A stretch of DNA of 16,894 bases, from contig CAJUNX010000012.1 of the NCBI GenBank assembly GCA_910587865.1, positions 50,280 to 67,173 on the forward strand, given 5' to 3'. Source of the DNA: an uncultured Roseburia sp. GTDB lineage: Bacteria > Bacillota > Clostridia > Lachnospirales > Lachnospiraceae. Position 1 is the first letter of the stretch. Every line of letters begins with the position of its first letter. The notes under the pieces are model-generated. The model was not told the DNA's origin and did not search any database. It saw nothing but the letters and a program-made list of their open reading frames with translations. A program made the position numbers and the translations under genes. Shown piece after piece: positions 1-6,502 of the stretch.

Positions 1-43
1 ACAAAAGGAGAGGAAGACGTCGGAAGAAGAGAGGGAACCGTTC

Positions 44-619
44 GTGACGGAGCGTTCTTTGGCAAAAGACGCGGAAAAGAACGTAAGAGAGCCGTCCGCA
101 ACGGCGCACCTGGGAGAAAAAATGCAGGCCGCCTGGCTGGATCATGTGTACTGGACACATATTCTTCTGCTTTCTTCCGGGATGGACGTCAGCGAGCGCC
201 ATGTCGCCGAGGAAGTACTGCTGCGGACGGCGGATGAGATTGCGGATGTCTTTGCGCTGTTTCTGCCTGTCACGGCGATCCGGCAGCTTCGAAATCTGCT
301 CACGGAGCATGTGGAGCTGGGCGGAGAGGTCATCGATGCCCTGCGCGCCGGACGGCGGGAAAATTATGACAGTCTTATCCGGGAGTGGTACGCGAATCTG
401 AACAAACTGGCGGTACTCCTCGGGGAGCAGGAGCCGTATACAGACAGTGTGCGTAAAATAAGAAATCTGCTGCTGCAGCACCTGGATCTGACGAGGGAGG
501 AGATCGAATTTCAGATCCGGGGCGAATGTCAGAAAGGCGTGGAGGCATTCTGGCGCGTGCGGGATCAGGCGCTTGCGATGGCAGAATTTCTGGCGGAGGA
601 AGCGGGAGCGGACAGATGA
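44..619 (+). CDS. Hypothetical all-helical protein with two internal repeats
   Basis: I do not assign a function. The 191-residue product has no signal peptide or membrane segment and looks entirely alpha-helical. Two similar halves are visible: RNLLTEHVEL (residues 83-92) and RNLLLQHLDL (140-149), each followed by a charged amphipathic helix; aromatic motifs WLDHVYWTH (31-39) and REWYANLN (113-120) lie in the first half. The pattern resembles short uncharacterised Firmicutes proteins that begin with a W-x2-HV-x-WT motif and often carry misleading annotations; this is from memory. The start is uncertain: GTG at 44 gives the coordinates used, but ATG at 122 is in frame, sits 5 nt after GGGAG and begins just before the first conserved motif, giving 165 residues. 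The stop overlaps the start of the next gene (ATGA), so the two are probably co-translated. Confidence 0.7.
   Translation: MTERSLAKDAEKNVREPSATAHLGEKMQAAWLDHVYWTHILLLSSGMDVSERHVAEEVLLRTADEIADVFALFLPVTAIRQLRNLLTEHVELGGEVIDALRAGRRENYDSLIREWYANLNKLAVLLGEQEPYTDSVRKIRNLLLQHLDLTREEIEFQIRGECQKGVEAFWRVRDQALAMAEFLAEEAGADR
112..116 (+). promoter_or_regulatory. RBS supporting alternative start of the first gene
   Basis: GGGAG lies 5 nt before the in-frame ATG at 122. The GTG at 44 has only a GAGGG-like sequence at 31-35. The ATG removes a 26-residue polar N-terminus that lies outside the recognisable repeat, so 122 may be the true start. Confidence 0.45.
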
Positions 620-1575
620 ATCAGCTGATACGAATCCTGATCTGCATCGCCGTACTCCTCCCGTCCGCGTTGTTCTGCATCGCTGTGATGATACGGAGAA
701 AAAAAGCAAAGCGCAGAGTGCGGACGATGACAAGGCAGCAGAAAATACAACTCCTCAATGAACTGGCGGAACCCGTCGGTTTTTGCTATAAAGAAAAAAA
801 TGATATTTTCAGCTCAAGACCGGATGCCTGGCAGCGAAAATACGGATATGAGGCATTTTTTGACCGGGCCGCCGTCACGGCAAATATGGTGATCGATGCC
901 TGGCCCGTATATTTTGATTATGATGGCCGCACCTGGATGATCGAATTCTGGAAAGGGCAGTACGGAATCAACACCGGAGCTGAGGTGGGGATCTATCATG
1001 CGAAAGAGATTGTGGCGCCTCATTTATACCGCGTTACACATTTTGACGCGGCGGAAGACTACGAGATACCGCTGATCCGGTATCGCCTGGAACGGAGCGG
1101 ACAGACGCTGTTTGAGCTTGCGGAATATTACTGGTGGCTGACCGGATTCTGCATGGGCAGCTTTTCAAAACCGCAGGAGCTTCACCTGTCTGCGGCCATC
1201 ACATTCGACAGCGTTTCCATGGCGGAAGCGTTTTATGAGGGGTTAAAACGGAGCGGGCAGCCGAAAAACCGCTACCGGATCCGTAGGAACGAGGTGGCGG
1301 TAAGGTTTGACTTCAGCCGTCAGCCGGCGCTGCTGACGCGTCTGCACCGGTCGGTGATACAGTGCGTCAACCGCATGTTATGCAGGATCTACCGGATACT
1401 GGCATACCCGTTTACAGAGACGCCGGACCGCCTGCTGTTCTTTTACTTTCAGGCGCCGTCCTGGTTCAGACATGTGCTGCATCAGGGAACCAGGCATGAC
1501 GGCAGCAAAGAGAGCAAAACCGACATGGTCTGCGGCAGATGCGGAAGAAGGGCGTTCCGCAGGAGGAGATACTGA
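616..1575 (+). CDS. DUF4474 domain protein, N-terminal membrane anchor
   Basis: A 319-residue protein of unknown biochemical function. Residues 4-26 form a hydrophobic segment followed by a strongly basic stretch (RRKKAKRRVR, 27-36), so it is probably anchored by one N-terminal helix with the rest in the cytoplasm. Residues about 54-240 match what I recall of DUF4474: GFCYKEKNDIF, DAWQRKYGYEAFFD, VYFDYDGRTWMIEFWKGQYG (98-117) and GAEVGIYH. A second hydrophobic, aromatic patch is near 272-287. The tail has a CGRC pair (306-309) and ends in an arginine-rich run. The reading frame is open from 526, but ATG 616 is the better start: it follows GGGAG (604-608) by 7 nt and overlaps the upstream stop as ATGA. 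The stop is 3 nt before the phosphoesterase start, so the three genes look like one operon. Confidence 0.82.
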   Translation: MNQLIRILICIAVLLPSALFCIAVMIRRKKAKRRVRTMTRQQKIQLLNELAEPVGFCYKEKNDIFSSRPDAWQRKYGYEAFFDRAAVTANMVIDAWPVYFDYDGRTWMIEFWKGQYGINTGAEVGIYHAKEIVAPHLYRVTHFDAAEDYEIPLIRYRLERSGQTLFELAEYYWWLTGFCMGSFSKPQELHLSAAITFDSVSMAEAFYEGLKRSGQPKNRYRIRRNEVAVRFDFSRQPALLTRLHRSVIQCVNRMLCRIYRILAYPFTETPDRLLFFYFQAPSWFRHVLHQGTRHDGSKESKTDMVCGRCGRRAFRRRRY

Positions 1576-1578
1576 CAG

Positions 1579-2385
1579 ATGGGATGTCAGAAGCGGATCA
1601 ACAGGGCGCTGCAGCACGCCCTGCATCTTCCCTTAAACACCGGCAGCCGATATATTATCATCAGCGACTGTCACAGAGGAGAGGGAACCACCTACGATAA
1701 TTTCCTGAAAAATCAGCACCTGTATGTCGCGGCGCTGCGCCATTATCTGAACCACGGATTTTTTTATCTGGAGCTCGGGGACGGCGAGGAGCTTTGGGAG
1801 AACCGGAGTATGGAGCGGATCTGCAACTATCATGAGGACGTGTACCGTCTGCTGGAGTGTTTTGACCGACAGAACCGGATGATACGGCTGTACGGCAACC
1901 ACAACATGGAGTTAAAAGACCGCCTGCCGGAAGCACTGATTCTTGACAACCGGGAGGGAGGGTCTGATGTCTGTATGATACACGGGCATCAGGCGGATTT
2001 TTTTAATTCCGTCTGCTGGAAGCTGTCGCGGTTTCTTGTCCGTTATCTTTGGAAACCGTTAGAGCGTTCCGGCGTAAATGATCCGACGAGTGCGGCGAGA
2101 AATTATAATAAGGCAGCGCGCTACGAAAACTGTCTCACGGAATGGACAAAAGAGCACGGCGCCTACCTGGCGGCGGGTCATTCCCACCGGCCCAGGCTTC
2201 CGGCGGACGGGGAGGAGGAGGCAAAATATTTAAACGCGGGAAGCTGCGTCCATCCGGGCTGCATCACTGCAATCGAGCTGGAGGGTATGCGGTTTACGCT
2301 TGTAAAATGGCTGACCGGAACGCGGCCGGATATGACGCTTTACGTATCCCGCGAGATTCTGGCCGGCCCGGTTCCGATTCATTAG
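1579..2385 (+). CDS. Calcineurin-like metallophosphoesterase
   Basis: A 268-residue cytoplasmic hydrolase of the dinuclear-metal phosphoesterase superfamily. All family motifs are visible in order: SDCHRG (D30, H32), LGDGEE (G67-D68), YGNHNME (N107, H108), MIHGHQ (H135, H137) and GHSHRPR (H201, H203). Together these supply the usual metal ligands and the catalytic histidine. The spacing resembles bacterial UDP-2,3-diacylglucosamine hydrolase-like and serine/threonine-phosphatase-like members, but a Gram-positive host makes a lipid A role unlikely and the substrate is unknown. The start ATG is 3 nt after the previous stop and 10 nt after a strong AGGAGGAG (1561-1568) that lies inside the end of the DUF4474 gene, so translation is probably coupled. 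Only about 50 nt separate its stop from the aspartokinase promoter, and I see no clear terminator there. Confidence 0.9.
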   Translation: MGCQKRINRALQHALHLPLNTGSRYIIISDCHRGEGTTYDNFLKNQHLYVAALRHYLNHGFFYLELGDGEELWENRSMERICNYHEDVYRLLECFDRQNRMIRLYGNHNMELKDRLPEALILDNREGGSDVCMIHGHQADFFNSVCWKLSRFLVRYLWKPLERSGVNDPTSAARNYNKAARYENCLTEWTKEHGAYLAAGHSHRPRLPADGEEEAKYLNAGSCVHPGCITAIELEGMRFTLVKWLTGTRPDMTLYVSREILAGPVPIH

Positions 2386-2437
2386 TGTCCGGCGCCGCTG
2401 ATATCTGGCGGAAAAACGGGGTTTTCTGAAAAAACAT

Positions 2438-2466
2438 TTGACGGAATTCTCATTTATGATTAATAT
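2438..2466 (+). promoter_or_regulatory. Sigma-A promoter of aspartate kinase
   Basis: TTGACG (2438-2443) and TAATAT (2461-2466) are separated by exactly 17 nt in a non-coding gap. Transcription would start near 2473, leaving a leader of only about 40 nt. That is too short for a lysine riboswitch, which often controls this gene in Firmicutes. Confidence 0.75.
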
Positions 2467-2514
2467 AGATAGCGGATTAAAGCGATCGATTGTAATTTGG
2501 AGGAGCAAAAGAAA

Positions 2515-3834
2515 ATGATTAAAGTTGTGAAATTCGGCGGCAGCTCTCTTGCGAGTGCGGAGCAGTTTGCAAAGGCAGGAAAGATTATACAGGCCGACAA
2601 GGAGCGCAGATACGTGGTTCCGAGTGCACCCGGAAAGCGCAATGCGAAGGATACCAAGGTGACAGACATGTTATACGCATGCTATGATCTGGTGGAGGCC
2701 GGAGAAGATTTCCGAGTTCCCCTGATGAAAATAAAGGATCGCTACGACACGATTATCAATGGACTGAATCTGAAGCTGTCACTGGAAGAGGAGTTTAAAA
2801 AGATCAGTGAGAATTTAAAAAACGGTGCGGGTCAGGCATATGCGGCATCGCGCGGCGAATATTTAAACGGAATTGTGATGGCGGGATTTTTAGGGTACGA
2901 GTTTGTGGACTCGGCTGAGGTGATCTTCTTTGACGAGGAGGGAGTATTCGACGCGGACCGGACAAACCGCGTGCTTGCGGAGCGTCTCCTGGGTCTTGAC
3001 TGCGCGGTCATTCCGGGCTTTTACGGCTCCGCGCCGGACGGGACGATCCGTACGTTCTCAAGGGGTGGATCCGATATCACTGGTTCTATCGTCGCGCGCG
3101 CGGTGCGTGCGTCCTGCTATGAGAACTGGACAGATGTATCTGGTTTTCTGATTGCGGATCCGAATATCATAAAGAATCCGCAGACCATAAAGACGATCAC
3201 CTACCGCGAGCTGCGCGAGCTCTCCTATATGGGCGCGAGCGTGCTGCACGAGGACGCGGTCTTCCCGGTCAGAAAAGCGGGCATTCCGATCAATATCCGG
3301 AATACGAACGCGCCGGATGACGAGGGAACCTGGATTGTGGAAAGTACCTGTCAGCAGTCAAAGTATACGATTACCGGAATTGCCGGAAAGAAGGGGTTTG
3401 TGTCAGTCAGCATCGACAAGGACATGATGAATGCTGAAGTTGGATTTGGGAGAAAGGTTCTCACGGCGTTTGAGGAGAATGATATCTCGTTCGAGCATAT
3501 GCCGTCAGGAATCGACACGATGACGATTTTTGTACATCAGCCGGAATTCGAGGGAAAAGAACAGGCGGTGATCTCGGCGATCCACCGGCTGGCACAGCCG
3601 GACAGCATTGAGCTGGAGGGAGATCTGGCGCTGATCGCGGTGGTGGGACGCGGGATGAAGTCTACCAGAGGGACGGCAGGCAGGATTTTTTCCGCGCTGG
3701 CTCACGCGAACATCAATGTAAAGATGATTGACCAGGGATCTTCGGAGCTTAATATTATCATCGGCGTCAGCAACGACGATTTTGAAAACGCGATTCGTGC
3801 AGTGTACGATATTTTTGTGGTCACACAGATCTGA
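2515..3834 (+). CDS. Aspartate kinase (two ACT domains)
   Basis: Phosphorylates L-aspartate with ATP to 4-aspartyl phosphate, the first step toward diaminopimelate, lysine, threonine and methionine. The 439 residues show the amino-acid kinase fold: KFGGSS at 6-11, SAPGKRNAKDTKVTDML (37-53), RGEYLNG (113-119), TFSRGGSDITG (180-190) and the DVSG...DPNI segment (207-218). Two ACT regulatory domains follow from about residue 285 (ITGIAGKKGFVSVSI...; second from about 380, IAVVGRGM...). It is therefore the monofunctional, allosterically regulated type, without a homoserine dehydrogenase half. ATG 2515 was chosen over the in-frame TTG at 2497 because GGAGGAG (2499-2505) sits 9 nt upstream of it. 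It has its own promoter and terminator. Whether it is the lysine- or threonine-sensitive isozyme cannot be told from sequence alone, so no symbol is given. Confidence 0.95.
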   Translation: MIKVVKFGGSSLASAEQFAKAGKIIQADKERRYVVPSAPGKRNAKDTKVTDMLYACYDLVEAGEDFRVPLMKIKDRYDTIINGLNLKLSLEEEFKKISENLKNGAGQAYAASRGEYLNGIVMAGFLGYEFVDSAEVIFFDEEGVFDADRTNRVLAERLLGLDCAVIPGFYGSAPDGTIRTFSRGGSDITGSIVARAVRASCYENWTDVSGFLIADPNIIKNPQTIKTITYRELRELSYMGASVLHEDAVFPVRKAGIPINIRNTNAPDDEGTWIVESTCQQSKYTITGIAGKKGFVSVSIDKDMMNAEVGFGRKVLTAFEENDISFEHMPSGIDTMTIFVHQPEFEGKEQAVISAIHRLAQPDSIELEGDLALIAVVGRGMKSTRGTAGRIFSALAHANINVKMIDQGSSELNIIIGVSNDDFENAIRAVYDIFVVTQI

Positions 3835-3861
3835 GACCGGGACAGCAAAAAGAGCGCAGTA

Positions 3862-3905
3862 AAAAGGCGGCATCCGTTCATTCTGACTGATGCCGCCTTT
3901 TAAAC
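3862..3905. terminator. Bidirectional intrinsic terminator
   Basis: A 13-nt perfect inverted repeat (3862-3874 with 3889-3901, GC core GGCGGCATC) encloses a 14-nt loop. It is followed by T-rich sequence on the plus strand and, on the minus strand, by a five-T run (complement of 3861-3865). It can end aspartokinase transcription and also leftward transcription arriving from the repeat region. Confidence 0.9.
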
Positions 3906-3907
3906 TA

Positions 3908-4455
3908 TTTCATCCATTGGACGATACCCCTTTCTGAAATGTTAGATCTGATGTCTCTGAAATACTGATCTTACAATCATTCTGTTACAGATCTTACATC
4001 TTTTTTCAAACCCTGGATCCTGCTTTCTTTCGGATACGATACCCTACTGATTTCGAACCTGATGTTCTACTATTTCGGATATGATATTCTGCTTATCAGG
4101 ATGTCAGAATTCTGCGCTTTGGATATCAGATTCTTTTTCCTCTTTTTCGTCAATTTCCGATTCACTTCTTTCAGATATCAGATCCTGTATCATTTTTGAT
4201 GTGAAATCCTGCTGTCTTTTTCATAAAAATCTTATCTTTTCCTTTCCGATACGGATGTTTTGTTTCTGAAATTCGAATCTTCTATTCCGCAGATACAAAA
4301 TCTTATCTTTGCCGGTCAGCTGCCTTCTTTTTGGAAATCAATACCTCTTTCTTTCGAAATACCGGTTCTGTTTTTCGTTCAAATCAGGATACCTTACCGT
4401 CTGATAGAAAACCCTGTAATATCTTCTGCCTGAATATGATATCTCGTTTTCGGAT
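3908..4455. repeat. Degenerate tandem repeat, 22-25 bp period
   Basis: A TTTC/TTTG-type anchor (GAAA on the minus strand) recurs near 3908, 3931, 3956, 3980, 4004, 4028, 4051, 4073, 4096, 4118, 4145, 4169, 4195, 4219, 4243, 4263, 4284, 4308, 4330, 4352, 4373 and 4448. Minus-strand consensus of the better units is CAGRATNTGATATCNGAAA preceded by a variable few bases; the clearest copies are 4028-4050, 4051-4072, 4073-4095 and 4118-4140. The period is not a multiple of three, so it is not a coding repeat, and no unit is exact. Similar but looser sequence continues to about 4600. Confidence 0.75.
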
Positions 4456-4692
4456 GTTCTTTGTCTGCTCTGTCCTGACTGCGGATCTTCTTTCCGTTCT
4501 TAACAGATCTTCTTTCTTTCGCCTGCTTCGTTCTTCTCTCATCCTGTTGTTCATTGCCTATGACAATCGGACTGTATCATATCTGAACGAATTCTGTCTG
4601 ATTACTAGTCCCTGATTCCATCTGGTGGAGCGTCATGTTTTCCTTTTGGCTGAAAGTAAAAACGAAGGTGATTATCTGTACATTGGACCATA

Positions 4693-4698
4693 CCTCCT
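4693..4698 (-). promoter_or_regulatory. Perfect AGGAGG in the predicted RNA leader
   Basis: On the minus strand AGGAGG is followed first by an ATG at 4691, too close for normal initiation, and then by ATG at 4683 at the ideal 9-nt spacing. That second frame ends after three codons (ATG-TAC-AGA-TAA). It may be a ribosome-loading or RNA-stabilising site, or chance. Confidence 0.35.
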
Positions 4699-4772
4699 TT
4701 TCTGGATTCTTTTGGGTAATTCTTTACGTCTTCGGTGGTCTGTACCTCTCTTTCTTGTTTGTTTGTGATTAC

Positions 4773-4801
4773 ATTGTATCTGATAAAAACGCATATGTCA
4801 A
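4773..4801 (-). promoter_or_regulatory. Strong leftward sigma-A promoter with AT-rich UP-like element
   Basis: On the minus strand a perfect TTGACA (4801-4796) is followed after exactly 17 nt by TACAAT (4778-4773). Directly upstream (4803-4860) only four of 58 bases are G or C, with A- and T-tracts as in an UP element. It faces away from dpaA, into the repeat region. Confidence 0.7.
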
Positions 4802-4932
4802 GCATTATTTTAAAAAAATAAAAAATAATTTTAAAAGAAATAGATAAAATGAATAAAAAATATTAATATTTCAGAAAATTACAATAATTAAAAAAACAGA
4901 ATCTTACGCGGCAATTTCAGCGGGAGAAAACG

Positions 4933-4961
4933 AACCTCTGTGACGGTTCTCTCATATGATA
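4933..4961 (+). promoter_or_regulatory. Putative sigma-K promoter of dpaAB
   Basis: AACC (4933-4936) and CATATGATA (4953-4961) are 16 nt apart, matching the late mother-cell sigma-K pattern mACm-N16-CATAnnnTA at every fixed position. dpaAB is a known sigma-K target in other spore formers. Transcription would start near 4968, just before the dpaA ribosome site. Confidence 0.65.
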
Positions 4962-4966
4962 AATGG

Positions 4967-4973
4967 AAGGGAG
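4967..4973 (+). promoter_or_regulatory. RBS deciding the dpaA start
   Basis: AAGGGAG lies 9 nt before ATG 4983. The longer in-frame ATG at 4956 overlaps the -10 element and would lie upstream of the predicted transcript start, so it is rejected. An out-of-frame ATG at 4978 stops after two codons. Confidence 0.65.
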
Positions 4974-4982
4974 CGTAATGTT

Positions 4983-5825
4983 ATGAACAGACAGACAGTA
5001 CTTCTTATTAGCGATATGCGCCAGGTGCATCTGGCAGAGATCCTGACAAAGAAAGGAATCAATGTACGCTGCCTGGATATCAGAAATAGTGAGACAGTCC
5101 CAGAACAGCTGGAGAAGCTGAAGGCGTTTCTGGTGGAGGCAGACAGGTTGATTCTCCCGATTCCCGTGTCAAAGGTTCCGGAGCAGAAGCTCTTAAATGA
5201 TATATTGAATAAAAATCTGACAAACGGCACACTGGTGCTCGGAGGCTGTTTTTCCGCTGAGCAGACAGAGCTGTTAAAGCGTCGGGATATTCATTATCTC
5301 GATTTTATGGAAGATAAGATCGTGACGGAGGAGAATGCGGTTGCGACAGCGGAGGGAACCATCGCGGAGCTGGTGAACCACAGTCCGTACAATCTCGACG
5401 AGGCGAAAATCATCGTGGCGGGTTACGGCTGCTGCGGAAAGGCGATCGCCACGAGACTTGCGGCGCTCGGAGCGCGGGTAACGGTGCTGGCAAGGCGCCG
5501 CGAGGTGCGCAAGGAGGCCAAAAAGGACGGATTTTATGCGGTGGACTTTGCATTCGGCCCGGAGGAAGCCATGGGGGCGGCGATTGTGGTAAATACCGTC
5601 CCGGCGCCTGTGATCACGAGGACGATCATCCGGGAACTTCCGCGGGATGCATATATTTTTGATATTGCGTCAAAGCCGGGCGGGACGGATTTTGCGTGTG
5701 CGAAGGAATACGGAATCCGGGCGGATCTTGTACTGGGGATCCCCGGGAAATACGCGCCGAAGGAAAGTGCATGTATTCTGGCCAGGGCAATGGAACGATT
5801 TACGCTCCGGGAAGGAGTGGAATGA
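4983..5825 (+). CDS. dpaA: Dipicolinate synthase subunit A
   Basis: With DpaB, oxidises dihydrodipicolinate to dipicolinic acid (spore-core DPA) in the mother cell during late sporulation. The 280-residue protein shows the family landmarks: ENAVATAEG (117-125), a Rossmann dinucleotide-binding GYGCCGKA (147-154) followed by LGARVTVLARR, VNTVPAPV (203-210), DIASKPGGTDF (227-237) and the C-terminal LGIPGKYAPKESA (251-263). Length is close to that of Bacillus SpoVFA. It has no signal peptide. The start at 4983 is chosen because of the ribosome site at 4967-4973 and the position of the sigma-K-like promoter. Its stop directly abuts the dpaB start (TGA-ATG), so the two subunits form an operon. The nearby aspartokinase feeds the same pathway. 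Confidence 0.94.
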   Translation: MNRQTVLLISDMRQVHLAEILTKKGINVRCLDIRNSETVPEQLEKLKAFLVEADRLILPIPVSKVPEQKLLNDILNKNLTNGTLVLGGCFSAEQTELLKRRDIHYLDFMEDKIVTEENAVATAEGTIAELVNHSPYNLDEAKIIVAGYGCCGKAIATRLAALGARVTVLARRREVRKEAKKDGFYAVDFAFGPEEAMGAAIVVNTVPAPVITRTIIRELPRDAYIFDIASKPGGTDFACAKEYGIRADLVLGIPGKYAPKESACILARAMERFTLREGVE

Positions 5826-6413
5826 ATGGATTTTTCAAATTATAATATCGGATTGGGAATCACGGGTTCGTTTTGCACGTTTGCGAAGACGAGAAAGGAA
5901 GTCAGACGCCTGTGCGATATGGGGGCCAATGTGGTTCCGGTTTTTTCATTTAACGCGCAGACCTGCGATACGCGTTTCGGCAGCGCGAAGGAATATGTGG
6001 ACGGAATCTGCGAGATCACCGGAAATGAGGGGATCCGTACCATCTGCGCGGCGGAACCGATCGGACCGAATAATTTCCTGGATATCATGGTGATCGCGCC
6101 CTGTACGGGAAATACGGCGGCAAAGCTCTGCGCGGGTATCACCGATACGCCGGTGCTGATGGCCACAAAAGCACATATGCGGAACGGGAAACCGCTGGTC
6201 ATTGCGATTTCGACAAATGACGCCCTCGGGGCTGGTTTTAAAAATATCGGAATGCTGATGAATATGAAAAACATTTACTTTGTGCCGTTCGGGCAGGATA
6301 ATTATAAAAGCAAACCGAATTCGATGATCGCAAAAATGGAACTTCTGCCGGAGACGATCGAGGCGGCGTTAAACGGAAAACAGCTGCAGCCGATCTTACA
6401 GACCCCGGTGTAA
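5826..6413 (+). CDS. dpaB: Dipicolinate synthase subunit B
   Basis: Flavoprotein-fold partner of DpaA in making dipicolinic acid. The 195 residues begin with NIGLGITGSFCTF (7-19), the typical HFCD-flavoprotein opening strand and loop. Then come the family signature APCTGNTAAKLCAGITD (91-107) with PVLMATKAHMRNGKPLVIAISTNDALG (109-135), and FVPFGQDN toward the C-terminus. Length and motif order agree with SpoVFB. ATG 5826 follows the dpaA stop with no gap and is preceded by AAGGAG (5812-5817, 8 nt spacing) inside dpaA, implying coupled translation. The gene ends 7 nt before a strong terminator. The flavin-like fold is known for the family; cofactor use by this protein is inferred. Confidence 0.94.
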   Translation: MDFSNYNIGLGITGSFCTFAKTRKEVRRLCDMGANVVPVFSFNAQTCDTRFGSAKEYVDGICEITGNEGIRTICAAEPIGPNNFLDIMVIAPCTGNTAAKLCAGITDTPVLMATKAHMRNGKPLVIAISTNDALGAGFKNIGMLMNMKNIYFVPFGQDNYKSKPNSMIAKMELLPETIEAALNGKQLQPILQTPV

Positions 6414-6420
6414 GCAATAA

Positions 6421-6467
6421 AAAAACAGTCCCTCCGGAGCGAAACAGCTGCCGGAGGGACTGTTTTT
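6421..6467. terminator. Strong bidirectional terminator between dpaB and TSCPD gene
   Basis: A perfect 17-bp inverted repeat (6421-6437 with 6451-6467, core CAGTCCCTCCGG) has a 13-nt loop and A5/T5 tails on the two sides. It serves dpaAB on the plus strand and the convergent small gene on the minus strand. Confidence 0.93.
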
Positions 6468-6502
6468 CTGCGGGCAGAGCCCCTGGCGCGGGGGTATCCC
6501 GG

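Larger units (their letters stand above)
3857..4766 (-). ncRNA. Candidate long repeat-rich non-coding RNA
   Basis: Inferred transcript of about 0.9 kb. It would start about 7 nt past the strong minus-strand promoter at 4773-4801 and stop at the bidirectional terminator at 3862-3901. Read in this direction the sequence is purine-rich, has stops in all frames and is mostly made of degenerate 22-25-nt repeats. Near its 5' end (minus strand 4698-4693) is a perfect AGGAGG. No open frame in it has a convincing start site plus normal codon use: a 28-codon frame from 4691 starts too close to the AGGAGG, and a 56-codon frame (4554-4384) is rich in AGA, AGG and ATA codons and lacks a ribosome site. I do not recognise it as a known large RNA class. 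Transcription itself is a prediction from the promoter and terminator. Confidence 0.45.

Noticed and set aside
526..615. N-terminal extension of the DUF4474 protein
   Set aside because: Overlaps the end of the upstream gene; the ATGA overlap and ribosome site support the start at 616, which places the membrane segment at the N-terminus.
2467..2514. Lysine riboswitch or T-box before aspartokinase
   Set aside because: The predicted leader is only about 40 nt, too short for either element, and no terminator lies between promoter and gene.
3908..4455. CRISPR array or ToxI-type antitoxin repeats
   Set aside because: No invariant repeat alternating with unique spacers, units far too variable, no cas genes, and no toxN-like toxin gene next to the array.
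4384..4554. 56-codon Lys/Arg/Glu-rich minus-strand frame
   Set aside because: Reflects purine-rich composition. It lacks a Shine-Dalgarno site and uses AGA, AGG, CGA and ATA codons unlike neighbouring genes.
4081..4615. Plus-strand open frames of 62 and 94 codons in the repeat region
   Set aside because: Phe/Ser/Cys-rich translations of T-rich repeats whose 22-25-nt period does not keep frame; no ribosome sites.
4605..4805. 66-codon minus-strand open frame over the leftward promoter
   Set aside because: Its start lies upstream of the predicted transcript start and it runs through the promoter. The internal ATG at 4691 abuts AGGAGG with no room for initiation, and the peptide has no recognisable features.
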